This document shows positions 49,364 to 59,535 of a DNA stretch of 64,000 bases, in pieces. The DNA is from Platanthera guangdongensis (Eukaryota; Streptophyta; Magnoliopsida; Asparagales; Orchidaceae): contig CM077163.1 of assembly GCA_039583875.1 (NCBI GenBank), positions 228,276,646-228,340,645 on the forward strand, in the 5' to 3' direction. Under the pieces are notes generated by a model, which had not been told where the DNA came from, did not search any database, and was given only the letters and a program-made list of their open reading frames with translations. How positions within the stretch are numbered: position 1 is the first letter of the stretch; every line of letters begins with the position of its first letter. Made by a program: the position numbers and the translations under genes.

Positions 49364-49735
49364 TAATACCAATGCAAGGGAGAGGCTCAACAAGGGGGAG
49401 GGCCGACCGACAAAGAGAGAGAGAGACAACGAGAAAAAGAGAGAGAGAGAGAGTTAGGGTTGAAGGAGAAGAAGAGGGAGCAACCCTCTTTCACTTAATT
49501 GGTCCAAAGATAATAACAAAGAGCAAAGTTCACCCTCTTATAATTGAGGGGTCAAATAACATAAACACAACATAATCTTAATAAGAAAAGAAAGGAGACT
49601 TGGGTTCAAGTTTGTCCCCCTGAACCCACCTGGTTCCGCGTTCCCTGTGCCGCGAGCCACACCCGGCTCGCGCGGCCTTCGCGTGTAAACCTGCCATGGG
49701 GGGGGGGGGGGTCTTCCGCTTGAAGATCGGTAACA
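49364..49735 (-). repeat. third LTR copy of J (372 bp)
   Basis: It has the same ends as the other two, with a long G run near 49698-49711. It is followed by the same flank (TCAGATCAGATGAAACAT...) that follows the middle LTR, which proves that LTR and flank were duplicated together. Confidence 0.87.
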
Positions 49736-50632
49736 TCAGATCAGATGAAACATCAAAATCTTAGAGGCGTCGTGGAAGGCTTGTTGTTGCAAAGTTGTGG
49801 GACAGGCGACCGAAACGGGCGTAGAACTCAACATGGGACTATCCGAGAAGTGAAACAATGTCATGCCTGCAAGATATCTCTTGCTCAAGGTCGAGCGAGG
49901 TTCACGCAAGTTGGGACAGAGCCTCGGTCGAAGAACAGATGTTATGAAGACTGATGGAGAAAACCTATCCAAATCTTGAACGAGTGTCATGGGGTCGAAC
50001 ATTAGGTCGATGAGGAGTAGGTGGTGAAGATGTGGAAGGAACCCGATGGGAAGTCCGATCGAGGTTGGAGAGTGACAAGATGTGAGGGTAGGATAACAAT
50101 ACGCTCAAGAGATGTGGAAAGCGAGGAGTTGAGAGATAAGAGAACTGATCGGTGGATGGGGTTTCTCCAAGAAACAACGAGGAACAAAAAAAGTATGTGG
50201 CGACGTGTGAAAGGTTGACAAGGCGCCAGGTGAAGGCTTTGTCACGAATATGTCAGAAGGTGAACAAATGAGAGGGCAACTGGTGAGAATCGAAGGATGG
50301 GGGTGGGTGGGGGGATTATGGGGGTGCGTGCCGCGGTCGACAACGAGAGAACAAATGGGGTGTCAGAAAAGGAGGTAGTGGTGGATGTTCTAATGGTCAA
50401 CGACCCGCAGAGGGGTGACAGTGGGATATACGGAAGAGGAGGCTCATCAGTATGCAAAGTGGCGGGTTGGGGTTGTAGGGGGGTATGTGGAAGAGGTCAA
50501 TGACAAATCTCAAGTGCCATGAAAATGAGATTATTTGGGGTAGCTTCAACTCGATCGTAACAAGTATGCACTGAGTCCGGAAGGAGAGCCATGGTGGAAA
50601 AAGGGGGAGGGCCGCCAGAAAGCGACATGAGG
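49736..50632 (-). other. internal region of element I, left part
   Basis: No gene is recognised. Minus-strand frames such as 50738-50397 (LPLALHRRPSPLSDSSLEFL) are pyrimidine-rich leader-like translations. GGTGAAGGCTTTGTCACG near 50232 and AAGGGGGAGGGCCG near 50598 recur as short words in neighbouring elements. Confidence 0.45.
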
Positions 50633-51001
50633 CTGATACGTTCCCGAGAAATTCCAGAGAGGAATCCGACAAGGGGGAGGGCCGACGGTGGAGAGCGAGA
50701 GGAAGGAGGAGAGAACGAGAGGAAAGGTTAGGGAGCAACCCTAATTCTCATACATCCAAAACATAAACCAAAAGAGTACAACTTCACCCCTTATAAGTGC
50801 AGGGTGTGACAAAATAAGAAATAAATGCATACAACAAAATAGGAAATAATAAAATAGGAAATAAAAAAAAATGTTAGGCTGACACCGCGTCTTCAGTCTC
50901 TCATCCTGCAGACGGACTCGTCGTAGTCTTCCTCCGCATGCAGACTCGCCACGGTGTCTCCTCGACGTGTGCGTGTACTGTCGGTATGCACAATCGTAAC
51001 A
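50633..51001 (-). repeat. 3' LTR of K (369 bp)
   Basis: Pairs with 51584-51971. Preceded on the minus strand by the pol tail ending LEDKARFPDSGIVT. Confidence 0.85.
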
Positions 51002-51583
51002 ATACCACTGTCTGGAAAACGTGCCTTGTCCTCAAGGCAGTGATCGAAGCGATGTCGGCAGTAGTGATCCCGAGACAGTCTCACGACTTCGGTCTCCAGA
51101 TGGTAAGACCCAGCAATCGGGACCTCATGCGGGCCAGGGTCTTTCTAAAGGTGGTAGCAGCAACCAAGTATCTTGGCTGGCTAGTTCGGCGGCAACTGCC
51201 GTCTTTCTTCTGGACCATCAAAAACTGGGCTGGTGGCGATCCTGCCGGAGGCTGGGTGATGTCGGCGAGTGCAGTAGAACGCTCTTGGTGGCCCGTTAGA
51301 GAAGGAGAAGGTACCACAGACGGGCCCGAGATGGCCCACAACTCCGTGGAGAAGCCGACGTCCAAGGGCCGCTGGATCGTGCGGAGGGAGATCGGGGAGC
51401 GTAAGAGGGAGGAGTCGCCATCGAGGCGACATAACTGTCCCTTGTGTAGGAATTGCATGGACATAGTCTCTCAATTGATGCATACCTCGCCGAGCGTGCA
51501 GAGCCAAGCCACTCCAAGAATGGCGTCGAGACCGCCTAAGCTGAATGTGTAAAAGTCCGCGGTCGCGGTCAGCCGGTCCAATT
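51002..51583 (-). pseudogene. fused protease end and pol tail of K
   Basis: The minus strand from about 51550 reads YTFSLGGLDAILGVAWLCTL, homologous to the J protease end (GGIDVILGVAWL). It then continues into frames with no clear match (GQLCRLDGDSSLLRSPISLR) and finishes with the LEDKARF tail at the LTR. The deletion junction lies within 51081-51460. Confidence 0.7.
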
Positions 51584-51971
51584 TGATACGTTCTTGGGAA
51601 ATTTCGGAGAAAAATTCGGCAAGGGGGAGGGCCGGCGGTGGAGAGCGAGAAGAAGGAGGAGAGAACGATTGGTAAGGTTAGGGAGCAACCCTAATTTTCA
51701 TACATCCAAAACATAACCTAAAAAAGGACAACTCCACCCCTTATAAGTGTGGGGTGTGATAAAATAAAAAATACAACATAAATGGGAAGAAATAAATGCG
51801 TACAACCAAATAGGAAATGACAAAATAGGAAATAAATAAAACGTCAGGCTGACGGCGCGTCTTTGGTCTCTCCTCCTGCAGACAGACCTGTCGTCATCTT
51901 TCTCCGCGTGCCGACCCGCCACAGTGTCTCCTCGGCGTGTGTTTTCCCCGTCAGCATGCACAATCCTAACA
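51584..51971 (-). repeat. 5' LTR of K (388 bp)
   Basis: Pairs with 50633-51001; flanked by GAGGC. The minus-strand sequence just after it (AATTGGACCGGCTGACC) may be a decayed relative of the ACTGGTCCGACC primer site of J. Confidence 0.85.
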
Positions 51972-52534
51972 GAGGCTCAGGAGGGTTGTTGGAATGTTGC
52001 AGGAGCCGCGGGAGGGCTGCCAGAATGCTGCAGGAGCCGCAGGAGCGTTGCCGGGTTGCGGACAGAGCCGCAAGAGGGCTGTGAGGGCGATGAGCAGATG
52101 CTGGAAGGTTGCATGAGTGCTGGAGGGCCGATGGGGTAATGCCGAACACGGCTGGAGAGGAAGAAGAGCCGGCTGGAGGTGCCAAGAACCAAAGAAGCAT
52201 TGAAATAAGAGGAAATCCCCAGAAGTTGTTTGAAGTCGCAGGCGCAGGAGAAACACCGGCTCTGGGGTTGGCGATAGTGGAGGTTGACGGAGAGGAGAGC
52301 GTTGCTGGAGTCATCTCCGTTAGCGATCGAATGCTTCGTCAACTGGCGACGTCAAGTGCGATCGCTGGAGTCAGCGATTCACTGGGATCGTCGAAGAGGA
52401 TGCGTGGCATCACGCGCAAGGAGGATACACGAGTGAGAAACCGGTGATCGAGTTGGACAATCGACTGTAGAGAGGAAGTAAGATCCAAATGAGGGTTTTG
52501 TCAAAACCCTAATTAAGAGTCAGGTCAGACCAGT
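51972..52534 (-). other. leader of element I
   Basis: The minus strand has a CTCT-rich leader with one low-complexity frame (52314-51844, Ala/Ser/Pro-rich). On the plus strand TGCAGGAGCCGCRGGAG-like words repeat near 51985-52070. No conserved protein is recognised. The primer-site-like TGGTCTGACCTG adjoins the LTR at 52521-52532. Confidence 0.5.
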
Positions 52535-52789
52535 TGAAACACCTTAGTCGCATCAAGAACAATAACACAACTTGCATTGCATAAAACCCACATAAAGGGA
52601 ACACAGATACAATCGGGAGATAAGTCCCGTCAAGCACCTGGTGTTTGGGTCCTCCTAGACCCTCCACTCTCCAAGAGAGCCCAAAACACAAAGACTCCAA
52701 AGATGAAAAAGACTCCACCCTTAGGGCTTCTTATATAGATGGAGCCCCACACTATAAGACACAATACATAATAATGAGTATACGTATCA
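52535..52789 (-). repeat. 5' LTR of element I (255 bp)
   Basis: Pairs with 42735-42990; flanked by GCTGA. The next 158 bp (52795-52952) are host flank without a recognised gene. Confidence 0.88.
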
Positions 52790-53115
52790 GCTGATGTGCT
52801 ATGATGAAAATAATTTTGAGATGGATGACCGTCTGGGAAGTACTCGTAGCCAACAAATAAAAATTTATTAAACAATGCGGTTCAACTTAGTATGAGATGA
52901 GCTAAACTAAAATGGGCAATACCTCAAATATTGTGTGTTGAGGCATTGCACGTGTTGAATAACAGAGAAAAGAAATGCTTGATGCCTTTATTCATCCACT
53001 TAGAGGCATTATATAGGAGTTACAACACAATACACAACATCGATAAGCGGTGTGAGACTAAACCTCGATAACATAAAGACACTACAAGACCGACACTGAC
53101 TCAATAATTCCAACA

Positions 53116-54462
53116 CTCTCCCTCAAGTTGAAGGGGGGACTCTTCAGCTTGGACACATCAAATAACGACAATGGAGGTTGGCGAGGCGATGCGGGACAAA
53201 ACATTAGACGAGTCACCAGGGGAAATTCCAAGCCGGGGAATCAAGTCGAGGACATAGCCATACACGACACCGACCCACACACGATGCAGGACCCACACAC
53301 GACGTGGACTAGCTGGAAACCGATCAACCAATATCACTTACACACAACATGCAAAAGAGAATGAAAGATGAGCAGATCATCAAAAGGGCAACCGAGAATA
53401 ATCCATCAGGGATAATCTACACAAAGGGAAGTCTCACACGACACAATCCCGCACGACACGGTCTCATGCTACACAATCCGCTGAGATTAAAACAACCAAC
53501 ATCAGTTGTGTCCCAACACACAACCAATCAAAAAAAATCATGGGGAGACATACATGACATAAGTCTGGATGCCGTGTGGAACGAAGATGAAAGGTCAGAA
53601 AAGATCATCCGAGTCACCTTTGTCATAAACACTCCCCATCACGTGAAACATACGTGCATATATGCATGGAGACTCAAACACAAGACAAACATTACACAAA
53701 TAAAATTACTAAACAAACAAGCAAACAAACTCCATCATCTCCATAATCGACGAGAGAAGCAAGCACCAAGATACACATCACCGATGGGATTGGCAAAGGA
53801 ACCCTTCGGCAGCAGCAAGAAGAGGTCCGAGGTAGAGTCGGCAGCCGACACATGACAGATACGAACAACATCGAGGCTGCACATAGATCAAAAGCAGCGA
53901 GAGCCATCAACATCACCACTACGCAGTAGAAGGCAGCACCGGAGAACAAAGATACCAGTGAAAGAAGGGAGTGGCTGCACGTTGGAAGATGAGGCTGCAC
54001 GATCCGACGGAAGAACGATCAACAAGAGGTGTATATGTTGTCGTCGAGACTGGCACAGGAAGTAGTAGACGAGACCGGCACATGAAGCAACAAACGAGAC
54101 CGACACAGGAAGCAGTAGACGAGACCGGCACAGACAGTAGCTTCTGGAATAGACGAGCGATAGGATCAATTGAAGGCGAGGAGCAGCGGAACAGAGGTCT
54201 GACGATAGGCGTCGAACTGCACTGATGACGTCAACGGAGTGCTCGATCCTAGCGAAGGAGGAAGACAAGCAACGATTACTTGCAAACCCAGAGCCGCTCC
54301 CGTCAATGGAATCAGACGCCAATTCTGTCGATGGGAGCGGAGTAGCTCGACGGGAGCGGGAGCAAAACAGTCGACCGAATCATGGGCGAAAGCGTGAAGT
54401 AGCAGAGAGAAAACAGACTGGACCGCGGGAAAAAAATTAGGGTTACATAGGCTCTGATACCA
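53116..54462 (-). other. interior of element L without retroelement proteins
   Basis: The best minus-strand frame (54322-53888, 144 residues) is Ser/Leu/Cys-rich and matches no family I know. A 25-bp repeat (ACGAGACCGGCACAGGAAGCA type) occurs about four times near 54035-54135. A-rich tracts fill 53340-53760. I see no gene. Confidence 0.5.
54450..54462 (-). other. primer binding site of L, tRNA-iMet type
   Basis: The minus strand reads TGGTATCAGAGCC immediately after the LTR end TTCAACA. Confidence 0.88.
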
Positions 54463-54625
54463 TGTTGAATAATAGAGAAAAGAAATGCTTGAAGCCTTTA
54501 TTCATCCACTTAGGGGTATTATATAGGAGTTACAACAAGATACATAACACCGATAAGCAGTGTGAGACTAAACCTCAATCACATAAAAACACTAGAAGAC
54601 CGACACTGACTCGATAATTCCCACA

Positions 54626-54831
54626 AGACGAATGCCTTTGGGTTAGAGAAATAAAATGCATGGAAAAGATACTTGCATATATCTCTATCATTTGCAGCTA
54701 AATAAAGCACATGAAAAAGAAACTAACATATATATCTCTTATTATCATGGTATCTCTACAAATAGTAAAAGTCTAATTATTTAAAAATAATAAAATATTA
54801 AAGACCAAAGCATCATCTTAGGTTGTCATCA
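54626..54831 (-). other. 3' flank of the dioxygenase gene
   Basis: AT-rich sequence directly downstream (minus strand) of the dioxygenase stop codon; probably 3' untranslated region, with AATAAA-like words on the minus strand being weak. No other gene. Confidence 0.5.
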
Positions 54832-55063
54832 TCATTCATATAATTTCATGCGTTCCAAGGTACTTTTCCCTTCCAATTTACTAGCGAAGAGCATCTTTGC
54901 ATATTCTTCAAACTTCAAGCTCTTGTAAAGCAATTTGTTCCCTTTAACTATATCCGGTATTGGTCCCGTTTAGTAAATGGAATCCGGCAATACTTAGCCT
55001 CTCCTTCTCATTGTTCACTACTGCTCTGTGCTCAATACTTTTATATTTCCCGTTGGATAATAT
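54832..55063 (-). pseudogene. dioxygenase exon 4 (last), with frame break
   Basis: Acceptor GGTCTATGCAG/ATA. It reads [32 protein letters not shown], then leaves frame. [20 protein letters not shown] and the end to TGA (54834-54832) are one base out of frame. Compared with relatives, about 12-16 nt seem to be missing between FH and GP. Confidence 0.85.
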
Positions 55064-55161
55064 CTGCATAGACCAAAAGATTAATGCTTAGTAGTTATGT
55101 TGATGTGCAAATAAGCTTTGGCTTCCAGGCCTACTATTATGAGAGTCCAAAGACTGTTTAT

Positions 55162-55365
55162 TGTTGAAGAAAATATGTAAAGGCTCAAGATTAGGGCCCA
55201 TCTAGTTTCTTAGTTATTTAGTTTAGTCTCTCATCTTGGGATGAGAATCCTCTTCTCTTCTCTCTTTTTATATAAGTGTACAAATATATGTACTTATACC
55301 TGAAAGAAATTGAGGAAATAATAAAAATTTCTTCTTTATTTTTCCATTTTCTATGTTTCTCTACA
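55162..55365 (+). repeat. 5' LTR of Copia G (204 bp)
   Basis: It has TTTTTATATAAGTG as a TATA box near 55266-55277 and is followed by a degenerate iMet primer site TGATATCAAAGCGAGC. The leader 55380-55916 has no recognised gene; repeated CTCTGGCTTCTCTCCGTTG words lie near 55443-55560. Confidence 0.92.
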
Positions 55366-55921
55366 TGATATCAAAGCGAGCTTCTGATTCTCGGACCTGT
55401 GGGTTATGGGTCCACAACGCTTCTGCTGCGCCCTCCTTTGCGATCTCTGGCTTCTCTCCGTTGCGTGCGATCTTGCTCTCCCTGGCTTCTCTCCGCTGTG
55501 TGCCGTGCATGCGGCCTTGCTGCTCGCCCCTCCTTTGCTATCTCTGGCTTCTCTCTGTTGCTACCTTTGCGGCTCGCTAGCCCTGTTAAGGTTGACGCTC
55601 TCTGGTGCACACACCTTGTCGCCAATTATCTCGGTTCTCCTCTTCCTCGCCCACCTCGCGCGGCCAGTGTTATTGCTCATTGTTTCTGTGGTTTCTATTC
55701 TATTTGTGCGGATTGCTCGCCGACACTGTTCACCTGTCCATCGTTGCTTCCTTAGCTGCATATGCTGCTCGCCTTGTTGAGGCTATTATTCTCCTGGCCG
55801 CTGTTGCTCCGCTAGCTGTTGGTGCTGCTCTTGCCACCTGTCTTGTTCGCCAGGCCGCCTCTCCAAGCCGCTACTCCTAACCGCTTTTGTCTTTCCGCAA
55901 TTTCCTTTCTGTTTACATGGA

Positions 55922-56192
55922 TGATACGTTGCGGTCGCCACATACTATTAGTTTATGTAGCCCATGTGCATTATTGTACTTTGTATTTCCCCCACTCACC
56001 TATATATATGAGTGGTAGCTTCTGTAGATGACATTTTTGAAGTATAGGGTTTTTGGCTCTCTTAGAGAGTGAAGTGTCAAGGAGGACTCAGTCTCCGGAT
56101 GTTTGACGAGAACTTGTTCTCGATTGTATCTTTTATTATTTAATGTAACACCCCTTTTATTACTTCGATCTTGATACAACTCTATTGTATCA
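55922..56192 (+). repeat. 5' LTR of H (271 bp)
   Basis: Pairs with 57903-58173; CTATATATATGAG near 55998 is a TATA candidate. Followed by TGGCCCGACCTG, one mismatch from a tRNA-Tyr primer site. Confidence 0.9.
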
Positions 56193-56815
56193 ACTGGCCC
56201 GACCTGTCATATATTAGGGTTCTAACGAGCCCTTATTCCACCGCCTGTCGATCCAGATCCCGATCCAGCCGCTCCGCCCGCCTGATACCGATTCCGCGTT
56301 CCAGCACAAGACGCGCCGCCCGCTGACGATCCAAATCCAGACGCTCCCGCTCGATCTGCCTGCGTCCTCTGTCGCTTGCATCGCCCTGATTTCGCCTCCG
56401 CAACCGATTCGTCTCGCTCTCCCACACGCTGCGCACGCAACTATGCATCCCGATCCTCTTCCCCGCCGACTGCTCCAGCCTTTCCAGCGCCGCCCACAGC
56501 GCTCTGCCACATTTCCACCTTGTCCAGTGCCATAAACCTTTGTCGGCGACTCCTCCACCCTGCCACGCCTTCGGCTTGTTGCGTCCAACTGTTCCGGGCA
56601 TTTCCGTCACTTTTCAGCAGCTCCCTGCTTCTTCGCCTGCCTTTCGGAGGCCCTCCTGCGGCTTCAACGACCTTCTAGCGGCTGCAACGGCCTTCTAGCG
56701 GCTGCAACGGCCTTCTAGCGGCTGCGTCTCCTTTTCGCTGCCTTTTGCCGTGTCCAACCACCCTCCAACTATTGCTGCCTTCCGGAGATCCTTGCCGCTC
56801 CTAGCCGCGGTTCAT

Positions 56816-57800
56816 GCCCAAGACTCGGGTCATGACCCTCCACACCGATGACAACACCTCCACCACGACAAGCTCAAACTCTCAACGCATGGATCACATC
56901 GAAACCCAGCTGGCTGACCTCATGCTCCTTCGAGGACTTACCACGTCAGTTAATCCCCCTTTGACCCCTCCTCCACCGCCACCAATTTAAACTGTTCCCA
57001 ACCACATGTGGTTTTTGCACCCCACGACAGACAGTGCCCCGACCCACCTCCGTTGGATTGAAATTCCTGAGTTCGACGACACCGACCCTCTCGGGTGGAT
57101 CGCCCACGCCGAGCAGTTCTTCAACCTGCAGGCCACCCCCGCCGACCAGAAGATCCCCCTCACTACTATCTATATGGAGGGCTCGACTTTCCATTGGGTG
57201 CGTTGGATGCGCCAGCAGGTACCTAACATTTCCTGGCCCACATTGATAGAGGAACTCCTTTTCCACTACGACAACTGCTAGGCGGGTAATGCCTTTGAAC
57301 GCCTCAGCTCTGTAGCAGCCTACATCGACGAAATCATCGTGGTCGCTACACATTTTCCCAACCTGGCCCCCGACCACCACTTGGGTTATTTTTTGGCGGG
57401 TCTGCACCCCCACCTCTGTGCGCGCCTTTGGGTCCAAAACCCGACTACTCTTTCCCGCGCAATGAAGCAGTGTAGGTATCTCGATGAGGAACTCTACCCA
57501 TCCCCACCATCCTCCTCGACACGGTTGCCCCCACAGCCGCGGCCACTACCGCCACCTCTTCTTCCACGACCACTACCGCCACCTCCTCCGCCCGTGGACT
57601 CTCTGCCCCCGCATGGGCCCCAACTTCTGACTTGCCTTCGCATCCGACAGCTCTATGATCACTGCCCCCCCGACAGCCCCATCATCTCTCTAACCAACAA
57701 CAGAAAGAGCTTCGCCGCACGGGCCTCTGCTTTCACTGCCAGCAAACGTTCTCGCCCACCCATGCCTGCCCTCACAGGAACCTGTGTTGTTGGGAGCTAA
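56816..57800 (+). pseudogene. gag of H
   Basis: The likely start is near 56816 (MPKTRVMTLHTDDNT, short stretch, then a stop). The open blocks are 57006-57281 (RWIEIPEFDDTDPLGWIAHA, EQFFNLQATPADQKIPLTTI, TFHWVRWMRQQVPNISWPTL, FHYDNC) and, after one stop, 57339-57800 (VATHFPNLAPDHHLGYFLAG, LHPHLCARLWVQNPTTLSRA). The zinc-knuckle remnant GLCFHCQQTFSPTHACP is in another frame near 57720-57780. The leader 56193-56815 is Pro/Ser-rich in all frames and unassigned. Confidence 0.83.
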
Positions 57801-57902
57801 AGATACTGATCCCGACTCTGGGGAACTGGATCCGCTGACGCTTTTAACGACCCCTTCGACCCTCGACCTTGAGGACAAAGTCATTTTTCGGGCAGGACGT
57901 GG

Positions 57903-58173
57903 TAATACGTTGCGGCCACCACCTACTATTATTAGTTTATGTAGCCCATGAGAATTATTGTACTTTGTATTTCCTCCACTCATGTATATATATGAGTGAT
58001 AGCTTCTTTAGATGACACTTTTGAAGTCTAGGGTTTTTGGCTCTCTTGGATAGTGGAGTGTCGAGGACCCTGCCACCAGATGCTTGGCGAGAACTTTTTC
58101 TTGATTGTATCCTTTATTGTTTAATGTAACACCCCTTTCATATCTTCGATCTTGATACAACTCTATTGTATCA
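57903..58173 (+). repeat. 3' LTR of H (271 bp)
   Basis: Pairs with 55922-56192. Preceded by the purine tract GGGCAGGACGTGG. Confidence 0.9.
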
Positions 58174-58178
58174 ATGGA

Positions 58179-59100
58179 TTCCACCGAGGCTCCCCCCTTC
58201 CCGCCCGTGCTGCTATACCCCCCCTAAATTCCGTAATGAGCTTCGAATCACCATGATCTTTCTTAGTGAGAAGAAGAACTTCGTTGAGTGGGTGCACTTC
58301 GTTCGACGTGTTTTGCAGACCAAAGGCCTCCTTCATCATCTGACAAAGGCAACACCTACTGCTCCTACCGAGGATTGGTTTCGTGATGACGGCCGTGTCC
58401 AATCATGGATCCTCAACTCTTTGGACAGTGAACCATATCGGATGGTCATGTACCATGAAACGACCAAGACCATGTGGGGGGAACTCCACTTCCTCTACTC
58501 TGGCAAGGACAACCTTCAGAACCTGTTCGACATCATCACAGATCTTCAGACACTTGACCCCGGACCGGTTGGTGACTTACCTCCTTTGTTACCAGATTCA
58601 AGACTCTAGTGGAGGCATGAATACAACATCAGCCTCCTACTACGGACCCTGCAGTGCAACAAGCACAAAAAAAGCTGTCGTGATTGCCATGATGATAACC
58701 CATGTTCCCCCTCATCTTCACAGCGTTTGTGCTCAAATTCTCCCTTCCTCTACAATTTACTCTCTGTCGGATGTGTATTCCATGCTCTTCAAGGTTACAC
58801 CGCCACCTGATGCTCCCGGGATTCTCTCTCCGACCCTCCTTCGGCTGTCTTTCCCCTCTCCCACTGCCCCTTCGGCTCGTAGCAGTCACGCAACTTCTCG
58901 GGGCTGGGGACGTAATGGAAGACCCCGTCTTAAGTGTTCTAATTGCGCCTGAGATGGCCACCTTGAGGCCACATGCTATCACAAGCATGGTTTGCCCGCA
59001 CAGCATAATGCTTCCATTGTTGTTGATTCTACCTCCACCACCCGTAACAACATTGATGCTTTGTGCACCTAGCTCCAGCATTTCCAAGGGATGATCAGTC
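58179..59100 (+). pseudogene. gag of Copia G
   Basis: The frame 58166-58609 reads NFVEWVHFVRRVLQTKGLLH, DWFRDDGRVQSWILNSLDSE and TTKTMWGELHFLYSGKDNLQ, the UBN2-type Copia gag. It continues through a frameshift near 58600 into VIAMMITHVPPHLHSVCAQI, then a Gly/Arg-rich and broken knuckle region. Unlike A, it keeps most of gag. Confidence 0.85.
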
Positions 59101-59106
59101 GCTCAT

Positions 59107-59535
59107 TTGGCTCAGTTGCGTCGATCTCCAATTAGGTATCTCCTGTCTCTCCATAGTTCCAACTGGATTATGGACTTATGTGCCACACATCATATTACTC
59201 CGCAAAAATCGTCTCAGTACTTACAATCTGCACATCCCAAGTTCATTACTGTGGCCAATAGTGATACCACCTCGGTGTCTGGCGCTGCTGATATGCCTCT
59301 CACTCCAACTCTTTCTCTATGCTCGGTGCTTCATGCTCCGGGATCACCTTTTAACATTCTTTCTGTTAACCGTCATACTCGGGACCTTGATTGTTGTGTA
59401 ACCTTCTCTCCCTCGTCTTTTGTTGTGCTTGATCGACGGACACAAAATATCATTGGTAAGGGACGGCTGTCTAATGACCTCTATATCTTAGATATTCCAC
59501 CTATGACTATCTCCTCTGTCACTTTTGTTGATTGA
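59107..59535 (+). pseudogene. protease of Copia G
   Basis: The active site reads WIMDLCATHHITP where the family has DSGAT: Ser and Gly are lost, so it is inactive. HPKFITVANSDTTSVSGAAD and VLHAPGSPFNILSVNRHTRD follow. Stop at 59533. Confidence 0.87.

Larger units (their letters stand above)
43090..49735 (-). mobile_element. Reina-like chromovirus J with a duplicated 5' end
   Basis: Three LTR copies are present: 43090-43441 (3'), 48173-48536 (5') and 49364-49735 (extra 5'). Between the first two lie gag, protease, RT, RNase H and integrase on the minus strand. The segment from gag through LTR and about 65 bp of right flank is repeated in tandem with a shift of about 1,191 bp, which yields the third LTR and a second gag start. 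No convincing target duplication is seen (GCGGA on the left, TCAGA on the right), so the site was altered after insertion. The short LTRs, size and xEDKxxF tail fit the Reina clade. Confidence 0.85.
50633..51971 (-). mobile_element. short Gypsy deletion derivative K
   Basis: LTR-like ends at 50633-51001 and 51584-51971 begin TGATACGTTC (plus strand) and end TAACA. The flanks are GAGGC (50628-50632 and 51972-51976). Only 582 bp lie between the LTRs. They join a protease C-terminal piece (LGGLDAILGVAWLCTLGEVC) to the far end of pol (ALRTRHVFQTVVLL in one frame; LEDKARFPDSGIVT in another). Almost all of gag and pol is deleted, so it must rely on related elements. Confidence 0.87.
42735..52789 (-). 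mobile_element. Gypsy element I, non-autonomous shell carrying J and K
   Basis: The LTRs at 42735-42990 and 52535-52789 start TGATAC/TGAAAC and end ATCA, and are flanked by GCTGA (42730-42734 and 52790-52794). The minus-strand primer-site region after the right LTR reads ACTGGTCTGACCTG, and the left LTR is preceded (minus strand) by a pol-like tail (LKVGNKVTFQTRCGD). Removing J and K leaves an internal part of only about 1.6 kb without RT or integrase. I is therefore a deletion or LARD-like derivative of a Reina-type family. Confidence 0.85.
52953..54625 (-). mobile_element. small non-autonomous Copia-type LTR element L
   Basis: Both 163-bp LTRs (52953-53115 and 54463-54625) start TGTTGAATAA. 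On the minus strand the right LTR is followed by TGGTATCAGAGCC, a tRNA-iMet primer site, and the left one is preceded by a purine tract (CTTGAGGGAGAG). The 1,347-bp interior has no gag, protease, RT or integrase. Flanking 5-mers GCACG and AGACG match at only three positions, so the target duplication is uncertain. This is a TRIM/LARD-like element, probably mobilised by a related Copia. Confidence 0.82.
55922..58173 (+). mobile_element. gag-only Gypsy derivative H (TR-GAG type) inside G
   Basis: 271-bp LTRs at 55922-56192 and 57903-58173 start TGATACGTTGCGG (mutated to TA in the second) and end TTGTATCA. The flanks are ATGGA (55917-55921 and 58174-58178). The interior codes only for Gag. Protease, RT and integrase are absent, and a pol-like tail (LEDKVIFRAGRGN) leads into the 3' LTR. 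The primer region (AC TGGCCCGACCTG) resembles that of J, so H belongs to the same broad group. Confidence 0.9.

Noticed and set aside
43085..49740. GCGGA/TCAGA as a target duplication of element J
   Set aside because: Only three of five positions match and the end was duplicated later, so it cannot be claimed.
52948..54630. GCACG/AGACG as a target duplication of element L
   Set aside because: Match of three of five positions is no better than chance support; the element is called from LTRs, primer site and purine tract instead.
55353..55880. Cys/Leu-rich frames after the 5' LTR of Copia G
   Set aside because: Leader sequence with repeated CTCTGGCTTCTCTCC words, open in several frames at once; no domain.
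56214..56815. Plus- and minus-strand Arg/Ser/Pro-rich frames before the gag of H
   Set aside because: Leader of a retroelement; overlapping frames on both strands and no family match.
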